NCBI GenBank assembly: GCA_023375785.1
Contig: SZWC01000582.1
Coordinates: forward strand, 30,349-60,305
Length of the DNA: 29,957 nt
Direction of reading: 5' to 3'
DNA from: Penium margaritaceum
Lineage: Eukaryota > Streptophyta > Zygnematophyceae > Desmidiales > Peniaceae
In this document: piece by piece, positions 9,742 through 22,412 of the stretch
How positions within the stretch are numbered: the first letter of the stretch is position 1
How the letters are laid out: each line of letters starts with the position of its first letter
The notes under the pieces: generated by a model
Databases searched by the model: none
What the model was told of the DNA's origin: nothing
Seen by the model: the letters and a program-made list of their open reading frames with translations, nothing else
Position numbers and translations under genes: made by a program

Positions 9742-10693
9742 GTAGTAGCACGGTGTGGCTACCATGCACAATGACTGACCAAAGTAGGCATATGTAATGC
9801 CTTTGACCAAAGAAATCCGCTTTGTGTGGTCAACACTGGCAACTCATAATACGAGTCACAAATGGTTAAAGGGGGAAACAATGGTTTGGGAATACCAAGT
9901 ATCACATAGCAAGCAAAAGGGGCTTCAATAAGTTGTGACACGGCGTGGAGACCATGCACGATCACCAACCAAAGTAGGCATATGTCACTGACAATGACCA
10001 AATAATGTCCGTACGCGTGGTAAACTTTGACAACTCATAACATGGGTCACAAATGGTCAGGGTGGAAGGTAATTGTTTGTGATTACTAGTTATCGACTAG
10101 CAATTACAAATACCTTCAATATGTAGTGGCACAATGTGGCTTCAATGCACAGTGACCAACCAAGGTATGCATATGTCACAAACTATGACCAGAAGAATTT
10201 TACAGTGTGTGGTCAATGTTGAAAACGCATAACATGTGTCACAAATGGTCAGAGGGGAAAACAATGGTCTGGGAACACTAGTTATCAACTAGCAGGTACA
10301 AAGACCTTCAACAAGCAGTGGACGGTATGGCTAGTGTGCACAGTGACCAACCAAAGGATGCATACGTCACTCACTGAGACCGAATAAGTCCACTATGTGT
10401 GGTCAACATTGACAACTCGTAACACGAGTCACAAATGGTCAGAGGGAAAGACACTGGTTTAAGAAGCCTATGTATTGACTAGAAAGGACAAATAACTTCA
10501 ACACGCAGTGGCACAGTGTGCCTAACATGCACACCAAACAACCAGACTAGGCATATGTCAGATGATGTCCAGAGAATTTCAATATGGGTGGTCAACGTTG
10601 ACCAACCATAACACGAGTCACAAACGGTCAGGAGACAAAACAATGCTATGGAAATATCGGTTCTCAACTACCAAGTACAACGACCTTCAATGA
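9742..10693 (+). repeat. HOR H10, class A1, 952 bp
   Basis: Five monomers, with private variants shared only with H11: 'tatgtaatgcctttg' in M1, 'gtacgcgtggtaaac' in M2, 'accagaagaattt' in M3 and 'tagcaggtacaaag' at the end of M3. The anchor of M4 has lost one or two bases ('gcagtggacgg'). Confidence 0.85.
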
Positions 10694-11646
10694 GTAGTAG
10701 CACGGTGTGGCTACCATGCACAATGACCGACCAAGGTAGGCATATGTAATGCCTTTGACCAAAGAAATCCGCTTTGTGTGGTCAACACTGGCAACTCATA
10801 ATACGAGTCACAAATGGTCAGAGGGGGAAACAATGGTTTGGGAATACCAAGTATCACATAGCGAGCAAATGGGGCTTCAATAAGTTGTGGCACGGTGTGT
10901 AGACCATGCACGATGACCAACCAAAGTAGGCATATGTCACTGATAATGACCAAATAATGTCAGTACGCGTGGTAAACTTTGACAACTCATAACATGGGTC
11001 ACAAATGGTCAGGGTGGAAGGTAATGGTTTGTGATTACTAGTTATCGACTAGAAAGTACAAATACCTTCAATATGTAGTGGCACAATGTGGCTTCAATGC
11101 ACAGTGACCAACCAAGGTATGCATATGTCACAAACCATGACCAGAAGAATTTCACAGTGTGTGGTCAATGTTGAAAACGCATAACATGAGTCACAAATGG
11201 TCAGAGGGGAAAACAATGGTCTGGGAACACTAGTTATCAACTAGCAGGTACAAAGACCTTCAACAAGCAGTGGCACGGTATGGCTAGCATGCACAGTGAC
11301 CAACCAAAGGATGCATACGTCACTGACTGAGACCGAATAAGTCCACTATGTGTGGTCAACATTGACAACTCGTAACACGAGTCACAAATTGTCAGAGGGA
11401 AAGACACTGGTTTAAGAAGCCTATGTATTGACTAGAAAGGACAAATAACTTCAACACGCAGTGGCACGGTGTGGCTAATATGCACACAAAACAACCAGAC
11501 TAGGCATATGTCAGATGATTTCCAGAGAATTTCAATATGGGTGGTCAACGTTGACCAACTATAACACGAGTCTCAAACGGTCAGGAGATGAAACAATGAT
11601 ATGGAAATATCGGTTCTCAACTACCAAGTACAACGACCTTCAGTCG
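10694..11646 (+). repeat. HOR H11, class A1, 953 bp, near-copy of H10
   Basis: Five monomers sharing the H10-specific variants ('tatgtaatgcctttg', 'gtacgcgtggtaaac', 'accagaagaattt', 'agacactggtttaag'). This supports a recent one-HOR duplication or conversion between H10 and H11. Confidence 0.85.
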
Positions 11647-12600
11647 GTAGTTGCACGGTGTGGCTACCATGCACTATGACCGACCAAAGTAGGCATATGT
11701 ACTGCCTTTGACCAGAGAAATCCGCTGTGTGTGGTCAACGTTGACAACTCATAATACGAGTCACGAATGGTCAGAGGGGGGAATGATGGTTTGGGAACAC
11801 CAAGTATCAAATAGCAAGCACAAGGGGCTTCAATACGCTGTGGCACGGTGTGGAGACCATGCACCATGACCAATCAAAGTAGGCATATGTCACTGACCAT
11901 GACCAAATACTCTCACTAAGTGTGGTAGACTTTGACAACTCGTAACACGAGTCTCAAATGGTCAAGGTGGAAGATAATGGTTTGTGAATACTAGTTATTG
12001 ACTAGAAAGTACAAATACCTTCAATATGCAGTGGCACAATGTGGCTTCAATGCACAGTGACCAACCAAAGTATGCATATGTCACGAACCATGACCAACAA
12101 ATTTCACTTCATGTGGTAAACGTTGAATGTGCAGAACACGAGTCACAAATGGTCAGAGGGGAAGACAATGGGTTGGGAACACTAGTTATCAACGAGCAAG
12201 TCCAAAGACCTTCAACAAGTAGTGGCACGGTATGGCTAGCGTGCACAATGACCAACCAAAGGATGCATACGTCACTGAATACGACCGAAGAAGTCCACTA
12301 TGTGTGGTCAACATTGACAACTCATAACACGAGTCACAAATGGTCAGAGGGAGAGACAATGGTTTGGGAAGCCTATGTATCAACTAGAAATGACAATGAA
12401 CTTCAATACGCAATGGCATGGTGTGGCTAATATGCACACTAAACAACCAAACTAGGCATATATCACTGATCATGGCCAGAGAATTTCAATATGGGTGGTC
12501 AACGTTGACCAACCATAACACGAGTCACAAACGGTCAGGAGATGAAACAATGCTATGCGAATATTAGTTCTCAACTACCAAGTACAACGACCTTCAGTCA
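11647..12600 (+). repeat. HOR H12, class B, 954 bp
   Basis: M3 has 'cacgaaccatgaccaac' with 'cgttgaatgtgcagaac', M4 'gaccgaagaagtccac' with 'tttgggaagcc', and M5 'tcactgatcatggcc'. It lies directly before the terminal HOR with insert C. Its open 134-codon plus-strand frame is a chance product of the repeat. Confidence 0.85.
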
Positions 12601-13495
12601 GTAGTAGCACAGTGTGGCAACCATGCACAATGACCGACCAAAGTAGGCATACGTACTGCCTTTGAGCAAAGAAACTCGCTGTGTGTGGTCAACGTTGATA
12701 ACTCATAATACGAGTCACAAATGGTCAGAGGGGGAAACAATGGTTTGGGAACACAAAGTATCAAATAGCAAGCACAAGGGGCTTCAATACGCTGTGGCAC
12801 GGTGTGGGGATCATGGATGATGACAAACCAAAGTAGGCATATGTCACTGACCGTGACCAAATAATGTCACTAAGTGTGGTAAAATTTGACACCTTATAAC
12901 ACGAGTCGCAGATGGGCAGGGTGGACGGTAATGGTTTGTGAATACTAGTTATCGACTAGCAAGTACAAATATTCAATATGTAGTGGCACAATGTGGCTTC
13001 AATGCACAGTAACCAACCAAAGTATGCATATGTGAGTAACCATGACCAACACATTTCACTTCATGTGGTCAATGTTGAAAGCGCATAACACGAGTCACAA
13101 ATGGTCAAAGGGGGAAACACTGGTTTGAAAACACTATGTATCTTCTAGCAAGTACAAATATATTTTGTATGTATTGGCACGTTGGGGCTACCATGCACAA
13201 TGACCTATCCATGTAGGCATAAATCACTGCTCATGACCAAAGAGGTTTCGTGTGTAAGGTCAGCATTCACAACTTAGAATACAAGTAAAAGATGGGCAGA
13301 GGGAGAAACAATGGTTTGGGAATACTTGGTATCGACTAGCAAGTACAAAGACCTTCGATAAGTGGTGGCACGGTGTGGCTACCATGCACAATGACCAACC
13401 AAAGCATTATTGTGTCACTGACTATGGTAAAAAGAGTTTCACTGTGTGTTGTCAAGTTTCCTTCTTACGGCTGGTCAATCGGAGCAATGGTTGAG
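12601..13495 (+). repeat. Terminal HOR H13: M1-M2-M3-M6-M7 (left part)
   Basis: Anchors are M1 12601, M2 12791, M3 12980, M6 13171 and M7 13362. It has the same special monomers and M2 signature ('gacaccttataacacg', 'gggcagggtggacgg') as H8, and the same junction with the insert ('ggtcaatcggagcaatggtt'). Shared junctions show that the H8 and H13 inserts descend from one event. Confidence 0.85.
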
Positions 13496-13971
13496 CGGTT
13501 ATTCAAGGTAAAATTTGCAAAGTTTGAAATTCCATCTACGTCAAATTTGTATGAATAAACTAACTTTCTTATCATTCATAATTTAAAAAACTACCCTCTA
13601 ATATTACACCCCCTTATTTTATGCCCTTTACCCATAGGAACCCTTATAATGTCATTTGGACATCATATGAACATCGTGCGAGTTGGCTTAGTGCTTATAA
13701 AGCTAGATTCTTGAGCGATAGGTCCTAGGTTTGAATCCTCGTACGCGCAATATATAATAGGCTTGCGACCTGGGGGGGGGGGCGGCCGTATTGTGATACT
13801 TCAACTCTACCTTTGAGCCTAAGCCATGGGGGGGTAGGGGGGTTGTCATAATGCGGTCGCAGATCTGTCATCCAGGTCGTCCACGGAACATCCCTCTAGG
13901 GGGGGGGGGGTGGGAGGGAGTATTCCACTGAGGGCACCTACGCGTAACAAATCAACAAAAACCGACCTGGT
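13496..13971 (+). mobile_element. Insert C: complete SINE-like element (~475 bp)
   Basis: Same order as insert B: AT-rich leader with 'gaataaactaactttc', 'attacaccccc', tRNA-like module (13676-13748), poly-G of 11 (13772-13782), second G-rich run (about 13828-13842), third G-rich run (about 13900-13919) and 'ggcacctacgcg'. It is slightly shorter than insert B, mostly because of the shorter poly-G. Satellite resumes at 'gttaacgggagaaacc'. Confidence 0.65.
13676..13748 (+). other. tRNA-like module of insert C
   Basis: It has 73 nt, with 'gtgcgag' facing 'tacgcgc', A-box 'tggcttagtgc' and B-box 'ggtttgaatcc'. The D arm reads 'ataaagct' instead of 'atagagct'. The anticodon region reads 'gattcttgagcgat' and does not form a stem. 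Conservation of both boxes in three copies is notable but may only reflect common amplification. Confidence 0.6.
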
Positions 13972-14220
13972 GTTAACGGGAGAAACCTTTTGCTATTTAT
14001 GGTCTAGCAAGTGCAAAGCCTTTCAACAAGCAGTGGAACGGTGTGGCTACCATGCACAATGACCAACCAGATTAGGCATGTGCCACTTACCATGACCAAA
14101 TAATTTTACAATGTGTGGTCAACGTTGACAACCCATAATATGGGTCACGATTTGTTAGAGGGGGAAACAATGGGTTGGGAATACTAGATGCCAACTACCA
14201 GGTACAACGACCTTCAGTCA
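13972..14220 (+). repeat. M7 remnant plus M0 after insert C
   Basis: A partial monomer (13972-14029) is followed by M0 (14030-14220, 191 bp). M0 has 'gcagtggaacgg', 'gtgccacttacc' and 'cccataatatggg'. H13, insert and M0 together span 1620 bp. Confidence 0.8.
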
Positions 14221-15173
14221 GTAGTAGCACGATGTGGCTACCATGCACAATGACTGACCAAAGTAGGCACATGTACTGCCTTTGACCAAAGAAATCCGCT
14301 TTGTGTGGTCAACGCTAGCAACTCATAATACCAGTCACAAATGGTCAGAGGGGGAAACAATGGTTTGGGAATACCAAGTATCACATAGCAAGCACAAGGC
14401 GCTTGAATAAGTGGTGGCACGGTGTGGAGACCATGCACGATGACCAACCACAGTAGGCATATGTCACTGACCATGACCAAATAATGTCACTAAGCGTGGT
14501 AAACTTTGACAACTCATAACACGGGTCACAGATGGTCAGGGTGGAAGGTAATGGTTTGTGATTACTAGTTATCGACTAGCAAGTAAAAATACCTTCAATA
14601 TGCAGTGGCACAATGTGGCTTCAATGCACAATGACCAACCAAAGTATGCATATGTCACAAACCATGACCAAAAGAATTTCACAGTGTGTGTTCAACGTTG
14701 AAAACGCGTAACATGAGTCACAAATGGTCTGAGTGGGAAACAATGGTTTGGGAACACTAGTTGTCAACTAGCAAGTACAAAGACCTTCAACAAACATTGG
14801 CACGGTATGGCTAGCGTGCACAGTGACCAACCAAAGGATGCATACGTCACTGACTGAGACCGAATAAGTCCACTATGTGTGGTCAACATGGACAACTCGT
14901 AACACGAGTCACAAATGGTGAGAGGGAGAGACAATGGTTTAAGAAGCCTATATATTGACTAGAATTGACAAATAACTTCAACACGCAGTGGCACAGTGTG
15001 GCTAATATGCACACCAAACAACCAGACTAGGCATGTGTCAGATGATGTCCAGAGAATTTCAATATGGGTGGTCAACGTTGACCAACCATAACACGAGTCA
15101 CAAACGGTCAGGAGATGAAACAATGCTATGGAAATATCGGTTCTCAACTACCAAGAACAATGACCTTCAGTCA
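14221..15173 (+). repeat. HOR H14, class A1, 953 bp
   Basis: Five monomers. M1 is M1a-like ('caacgctagcaac'), M4 has 'gactgagaccgaataag', and M5 has 'cagatgatgtccagag'. It is the first HOR after the last insert in the window. Confidence 0.85.
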
Positions 15174-16122
15174 GTAATAGCACGGTGAGGCTACCATGCA
15201 CGATGACCGACCAAAGTAGGCATATGTACTGCCTTTGACGAAAGCAATCCGCTGTGTGTGGTCAACGTTGACAACTCACAATACGAGTCACAAATGGGCA
15301 GAGGGGGAAAGAATGGTCTGGGAACACCAAGTATCAAATAGCAAGCACAAGGGGCTTCAATACGTTGTGGCACGGTGTGGAGGCCATGCACGATGACCAA
15401 CCAAAGTAGGCATATGTACTGCCTTTGACGAAAGCAATCCGCTGTGTGTGGTCAACGTTGACAACTCACAATACGAGTCACAAATGGTCAAAGGGAGAGA
15501 CAATGGTTTAAGAAGCCTATGTATTGACTAGAAAGGACAAATAACTTACACACGCAGTGGCACGGTGTGGCTAATATGCACACCAAACAACCAGACTAGG
15601 CATGTGTCAGATGATGTCCAGAGAATTTCAATATGGGTGGTCAACGTTGACAACTCACAATACGAGTCACAAATGGTCAGAGGGGAAAACAATGGTTTGG
15701 GAACACTAGTTATCAACTAGCAAGTACAAAGACCTTCAACAAGCAGTGGCACGGTATGGCTAGCATGGACAGTGACCAACCAAAGGATGCATATGTCACT
15801 GACTACGACCGAATAATACCAGTATGTGTGGTCAACATTGACAACTCGTAACACGAGTCACAAATGGTGAGGGGGAAAGACAATGGTTTAGGAAGCCTAT
15901 GTATTGACTAGAAAGGACAAATAACATCAATACGTAGTGGCACGGTGTGGCTAATATGCACACCAAACAACCAGACTAGGCATATGTGAGATGATGTCCT
16001 AGGAATTTCAATATGGGTGGTCAACGTTGACCAACCATAACACGAGTCACAAACGGTCAGGAGAGGAAACAATGCCATGGGGATATCGGTTGTCAACTAC
16101 CAAGTACAACGACCTTCAGTAA
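15174..16122 (+). repeat. HOR H15, chimeric monomers, 949 bp
   Basis: Monomer 1 (15174) is M1. Monomer 2 (15364) begins as M2, becomes M1 at 'gtaggcatatgtactgcc', then M4 at 'gggagagacaatgg'. Monomer 3 (15554) begins as M5 and ends as M3 ('ggggaaaacaatggtttggg'). Monomers 4 (15743) and 5 (15934) are M4 and M5 of A2 type. The rare variant 'caactcacaatacgag' recurs in the first three monomers. Confidence 0.8.
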
Positions 16123-17075
16123 ATAGTAGCATGGTGTGGCTACCATGCACAATGAACGACCAAAGTAGGCATATGTACTGCCTTTGACCAAAGAAATCCG
16201 CTTTGTGTGGTCAACGCTGGCAACTCGTAATACGAGTCACAAATGGTCAGAGGGGAAAACAATGGTTTGGGAATACGAAGTATCACATAGCAAGCACAAG
16301 GGGCTTCAATAAGTTGTGGCACGGTGTGGAGACCATGCACGATGACCAACCAAAGTAGGCATAGGTCACTGAGAATGACCAAATAATGTCACTAAGCGTG
16401 GTAAACTTTGACAACTCATAACATGGGTCAAAAATGGTAAGGGTGGAAGGTAATGGTTTTTTATTACTAGTTATCAACTAGCAAGTACAAATACCTTCAA
16501 AATGTATTGGCACAATGTGGTTTCAATGCACAGTGACCAACCAAAGTATGCATATGTCACAAGCCATGACCAAAAGAATTTCACAGTGTGTGTTCAATGT
16601 TGAAAACGCATAACATGAGTCACAAATGATCAGAGGGGAAAACAATGGTCTGGGACCACTAGTTATCAACTAGCAAGTTCAAAGACCTTCAACAAGCAGT
16701 GGCACGGTATGGCTAGCGTGCACAGTGACCAACCAAAGGATGCATACGTCACTGACTGAGACCGAACAAGTACACTATGTGTGGTCAACATTGACAACTC
16801 GTAACACGAGTCACAAATGGTCAAAGGGAGAGACAATGGTTTAAGAAGCCTATGTATTGACTAGAAAGGACAAATAACTTACACACGCAGTGGCACGGTG
16901 TGGCTAATATGCACACCAAACAACCAGACTAGGCATATGTCAGATGATGTCCAGAGAATTTCAATATGGGTGGTCAACGTTGACCAACCATAACACGAGT
17001 AACAAGCGATCAGGAGATGAAACAATACTATGGAAATATCGATTCTCAACTACCAAGTACAACGAACTTCAGTCA
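16123..17075 (+). repeat. HOR H16, class A1, 953 bp
   Basis: Five monomers. M1 is M1a ('caacgctggcaactcgtaa'), M2 ends with 'ggttttttattac', M4 has 'gactgagaccgaacaag', and M5 has 'cagatgatgtccagag'. The M1 anchor is changed to 'atagtagcatgg'. Confidence 0.85.
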
Positions 17076-18029
17076 GTAGTAGCACGGTGTGGCTACCATG
17101 CACAATGACCGACCAAAGTAGGCATATGCATTGCCTTTGACCAAAGAAATCCGCTGTGTGTGGTCAATGTTGACAACTCATAATACGAGTCACAAATGGT
17201 CTGAGGGGGAAACAATGGCTTGGGAACACCAAGTATCAAATAGCAAGCACAAGGGGCTTCAATACGCTGTGGAACGGTGTGGAGACCATGCACGATGACC
17301 AACCAAAGTAGGCATATGACACTGACCATGACCAAATATTGTCACTATGTGTGGTAAACTTTGACACCTCATAACAAGAGTCACAGATGGGCATGGTGGA
17401 TAGTAATGGTTTGTGAATACTAGTTATCAACTAGCAAGTACAAATACCTTCAATATGTAGTGGCACAATGTGGCTTCAATGCATAGTGACCAACCAAAGT
17501 ATGCATATGTCACGAACCATGACCAAACAATTTCACTTCATGTGGTAAACGTTGAAAATGCATAACACGAGTCACAAATGGTCAGAGGGGAAAACAATGG
17601 GTTGGGAACACTAGTTATCAACTAGCAAGAAAAAAGACCTTCAACAAGTAGTGGCACGGTATGGCTAGCGTGCACAATGACCAACCAAAGGATGCATACG
17701 TCACTGAATACGACCGAAGAAGTCCACTATGCGTGGTCAACATTGACAACTCATAACACGAGTCACAAATGGTCAAAGGGAGAGACAATGGTTTGGGAAG
17801 CCTATGTATCCACTAGAAAGGACAAAGAACTTCAATACGTAGTGGAACGGTGTGGCTAATATGCACACCAAACAACCAAACCAGGCATATGTCACTGATC
17901 ATGACCAGAGAATTTCAATATGGGTGGTCAACGTTGACCAACCATAACACGAGTCACAAACAGCCAGGAGAGGAAACAATGCTATGCGAATACTGGTTCT
18001 CAACTACCAAGTACAACGACATTCAGTCA
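17076..18029 (+). repeat. HOR H17, class B, 954 bp
   Basis: M2 has 'gacacctcataac' and 'gggcatggtgg', otherwise seen in the terminal HORs. M3 has 'ttcacttcatgtggtaaac', M4 'gaccgaagaagtccac' with 'tttgggaagcc', and M5 'tcactgatcatgaccag'. Unlike H7 and H12, it is followed by an ordinary class A HOR and no insert. Confidence 0.85.
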
Positions 18030-18981
18030 GTAGTAGCACAGTGTGGCTACCATGCACAATGACCGACCAAAGTAGGCATATGTACTGCCTTTGAACGAAG
18101 AAATATACTGTGTGTGGTCAACGTTGACAACTCATAATACGAGTCACAAATGGTCAGAGGGGGAACAATGGTTTGGGAACACCAAGTATCAATTAGCAAG
18201 CACAAGGGGCTTCAATAGGTTGTGGCACGGTGTGGATGGCATGCACGATGACCAACCGAAGTAGGCATATGTCACTGACCATGACCAAATACTGTCACTA
18301 AGTGTGGTAAACTTTGACAACTCATAACACGGGTCACAAATGGTCAGGGTGGAAGGCAATGGTTTGTGATTACTAGTTATCGACTAGCAAGTACAAATAC
18401 CTTCAATATGTAGTGGCACAGTGTGGCTTCAATGCACAGTGACCAACCAAAGTATGCATATGTCACAAACCATGACCAAAAGAATTCCACAGTGTGTGGT
18501 CAACGTTGAGAACGCATAACATGAGTCACAAATGGTCGGAGGGGAAAACAATGGTTTGGGAACACTAGATATCAACTAGCAAGTACAAAGACCTTCAACA
18601 AGCAGTTGCACAGTATGGCTAGCGTGCACAGTGACCAACCAAAGGATGCATACGTCACTGACTGAGACCGAATAAGTCAACTATCTGTGGTCAACATTGA
18701 CAACTCGTAACACGAGTCACAAATGGTCAAAGGGAGAGACAATGGTTTAAGAAGCCTATGTATTGACTAGAAAGGACAAATATCTTCAATACGTAGTGGC
18801 ATAGTGTGGCTAATATGCACACCAAACAACCAGACTAGGCATATGTGAGATGATGTCCAGAGAATTTCAATATGGGTGGTCAATGTTGACTCACCATAAC
18901 ACGAGTCACAAACGGTCAGGACAGGAAACAATGCCATGGGAATATCGGTTCTCAACTACCAAGTACAACGACGTTCAGTCA
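18030..18981 (+). repeat. HOR H18, class A (A1 then A2), 952 bp
   Basis: Five monomers. M4 is A1 ('gactgagaccgaataag') but M5 is A2 ('gtgagatgatgtccagag', 'aatgccatgggaatatcgg'), so the subtype changes inside the unit. M1 has 'ttgaacgaagaaatatac'. Confidence 0.8.
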
Positions 18982-20508
18982 GTAGTAGCGCGGTGTGGCT
19001 ACCATGCACAATGACCGACCAAAAGAGGCATATGTACTGCCTTTGACCAAAGAAATCCGCTTTGTGTGGTCAATGCTGGCAACTCATAATACGAGTCACA
19101 AATGGTCAGAATGGGAAACAATGGTTTGGGAATACCAAGTATCACATAGTAAGCACAAGGTGCTTCAATACGTTGTGGCACGGAGTGGAGACCATGCACG
19201 ATGACCAACCAAAGTAGGCATATGTCACTGACCATGACCAAATAATGTCACTAAGTGTGGTAAACTTTGACAACTCATAACACGGGTCACAAATGGTCAG
19301 GGTGGAAGGTAATGGTTTGTCAATACTAGTTATCGACTAGCAAGTACAAATACCTTCAATATGTTGTGGCATAATGTGGCTTCAATGCACAGTGACCAAC
19401 CAAAGGATGCATACGTCACTGACTGAGACCGAATAAGTTCACTATGTGTGGTCAACATTGACAACTCGTAACACGAGTCACAAATGGTCAGAGGGGAAAA
19501 CAATGGGTTGGGAACACTAGTTATCAACTAGCAAGTACAAAGACCTTCAACAAATAGTGGCACGGTATGGCTAGCGTGCACAATGACCAACCAAAGGATG
19601 CATACGTCACTGACTGAGACCGAATAAGTTCACTATGTGTGGTCAACATTGACAACTCGTAACACGAGTCACAAATGGTCAGAGGGGGAAACAATGGTTT
19701 GGGAATACCAAGTATCACATAGTAAGCACAAGGTGCTTCAATACGTTGTGGCACGGTGTGGAGGCCATGCACGATGACCAACCAAAGTAGGCATATGTCA
19801 CTGACCATGACCAAATAATGTCACTAAGTGTGGTAAACTTTGACAACTCATAACACGGGTCACAAATGGTCAGGGTGGAAGGTAATGGTTTGTGATTACT
19901 AGTTATTGACTAGCAAGTACAAATACCTTCAATATGTTGTGGCATAATGTGGCTTCAATGCACAGTGACCAACCAAAGTATGCATATGTCACAAACCATG
20001 ACCATAAGAATTTCACAGTGTGTGGTCAACGTTGAAAACGCATAACATGAGTCACAAATGGTCAGAGGGGAAAACAATGGTTTGGGAACACTAGTTATCA
20101 ACTAGCAAGTACAAAGACCTTCAACAAACAGTGGCACGGTATGGCTAGCATGCACAGTGACCAACCAAAGGATGCATACGTCACTGACTGAGACCGAATA
20201 AGTCCACTATGTGTGGTCAACACTGACAACTCGTAACACGAGTCACAAATGGTCAGATGGATAGACAATGGTTTAAGAAGCCTGCGTATAGACTAGAAAG
20301 GACAAATAACTTCAACACGCAGTGGCACGGTGTGGTTAATATGCACACCAAAAAACCACACTAGGCATATGTCAGATGATGTCCACAAAATTTCAATTTG
20401 GGTGGTCAACCTTTGACCAACTATAACACGAGTCACAAACGGTCAGGAGATGAAACAATGCTATGGAAATATCGGTTCTCAACTACCAAGTACAATGACC
20501 TTCAGTCA
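18982..20508 (+). repeat. HOR H19, eight monomers, 1527 bp
   Basis: Order: M1 (18982), M2 (19172), M3/M4/M3 chimera (19363), M4/M1 chimera (about 19551), M2 (about 19745), M3 (19935), M4 (about 20127), M5 (20319). The extra three monomers come from a 573-bp tandem duplication. 'atcacatagtaagcacaagg' occurs at 19141 and again at 19714, and 'atgttgtggcataatgtgg' follows both copies of M2. Confidence 0.85.
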
Positions 20509-21460
20509 GAAGTAGCACGGTGTGGCTACCATGCACGATGAACAACCAAAATAGGCATATGTACTGCCTTTGACCAAAGAAATCCGCTGTGTGTGGTCAA
20601 CGTTGCAACTCATAATACGAGTAACACATGGTCAGAGGGGGAAAGAATGGTTTGGGAACACCAAGTATGAAATAGCAAGCACAAGGGGCTTCAATACGTT
20701 GTGGCACGGTGTGGAGGCCATGCAAGATGACCAACCAAAGTAGGCATATGTCACTGACCATGACCAAATACTGTCACTAAGTGTTGTAAAATTTGACAAC
20801 TCTTAACACGGGTCACAAATGGTCAGGGTGGAAGGTAATGGTTTGTCAATACTAGTTATCGACTAGCAAGTACAAAAACCTTCCATATGTAGTGGCACAA
20901 TGTGGCTTCAATGCACGGTGATAACCCAAAGTATTCATATGTCACAAACCATGACCAAAAGAATTTCACTGTGTGTGGTCAACGTTGAAAACCCAAAACA
21001 TGAGTCACAAATGGTCAGAGGAGAAAACAATGGTTTGGGAACACTAGTTATCAACTAGCAAGTACAAAGACCTTCAACAAGCAGTGGCACGGCATGGCTA
21101 GCATGGACATTGACCAACCAAAGGATGCATATGTCACTCACTACGACCGAATAATTCCACTATGTGTGGTCATCATTGACAACTCGCAACACGAGTCACA
21201 AATGGTCAGGGGGAGAGACAATGGTTTAAGAAGCCTATGTATTGACTAGAATGGAAAAATAACTTCAATACGTAGTGGCACAGTGTGGCTAATATGCACA
21301 CCAAACAACCAGACTAAACATATGTGAGATGATGTCCAAAGAATTTCAATATGGGTGGTCAACGTTGACCAACAATAACACGAGACACAAACGGTCAGGA
21401 GAGGAAACAATGCCATGGGAATATCGAGTCTCAACTACCAAGTACAACGACCTTCAGTCA
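20509..21460 (+). repeat. HOR H20, class A2, 952 bp
   Basis: Five monomers. M2 has 'gtttgtcaatactag', M3 'ttccatatg' and 'ttcactgtgtgtgg', M4 'cactcactacgaccgaataa', and M5 'gtgagatgatgtcc'. M1 is M1b with one base missing in the core ('caacgttgcaactc'). Confidence 0.85.
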
Positions 21461-22412
21461 GTAGTAGCACGGTGTGGCTACCATGCACAATGACCGACCA
21501 AAGTAGGCATATGTACTGCCTTTCACCAAAGAAATCCGCTTTGTTTGGTCAACGCTGGCAACTCATAATACGAGTCACAAATGGTCAGAGGGGGAAACAA
21601 TAGTTTAAGATACCAAGTATCACATAGCAAGCACAAGGTGCTCCAATAAGTTGTGGCACGGTGTGGAGACCATGCACGATGACCAACCAAAGTAGGCATA
21701 TGTCACTGACCATGACCAAATAATGTCACTATGTGTGGTAAACTTTGACAACTCATAACACGGGTCACAAATGGTCAGGGTGGAAGGTAATGGTTTGTGA
21801 TTACTAGTTATCGACTAGCAAGTACAAATACCTTCAATATGTAGTGGCAAAATGTGGCTTCAATGCACAGTGACTAACCAAAGTATGCATATGTCACAAA
21901 CCATGACCAAAATAATTTCACAGTGTGTGGTCAACGTTGAAAACGCATAACACGAGTCAAAAATGGTCAGAGGGGAAAACAATGGTTTGGGAACACTAGT
22001 TATCAACTAGCAAGTACAAAGACCTTCAACAAACAGTGGCACGGTATGGCTAGCATGCACAGTGACCAACCAAAGGATGCATACGTCACTGACTGAAACC
22101 GAATAAGTTCACTATGTGTGGTCAACATTGACAACTCGTAACACGAGTCACAAATGGTCAAATGGAGAGACAATGGTTTAAGAAGTCTATGTTTTGAATA
22201 GAAAGGACAAATAACTTCAACACGCAGTGGCACGGTATGGCTAATGTGCACACCAAACAACCAGACTAGGCATATCTCAGGTGATGTCCAGAGAATTTCA
22301 ATATGGGTGGTCAACGTTTACCAACCATAACACGAGTCAAAAACGGTCAGGAGATGAAACAATGGTATGGAAATATCGGGTCTCAACTACCAAGTACAAC
22401 GACCTTCAGTCA
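21461..22412 (+). repeat. HOR H21, class A1, 952 bp
   Basis: Five monomers. M1 is M1a ('caacgctggcaac'), M4 has 'gactgaaaccgaataag', and M5 has 'caggtgatgtccagag' with 'gatgaaacaatgg'. The M5 palindrome is broken ('gtcaacgtttacc'). Confidence 0.85.

Noticed and set aside
12026..12430. The longest open frame (134 codons, plus strand) in H12.
   Set aside because: It spans parts of three satellite monomers, and the homologous class B HORs do not keep it open at full length. It is a chance fusion of short frames.
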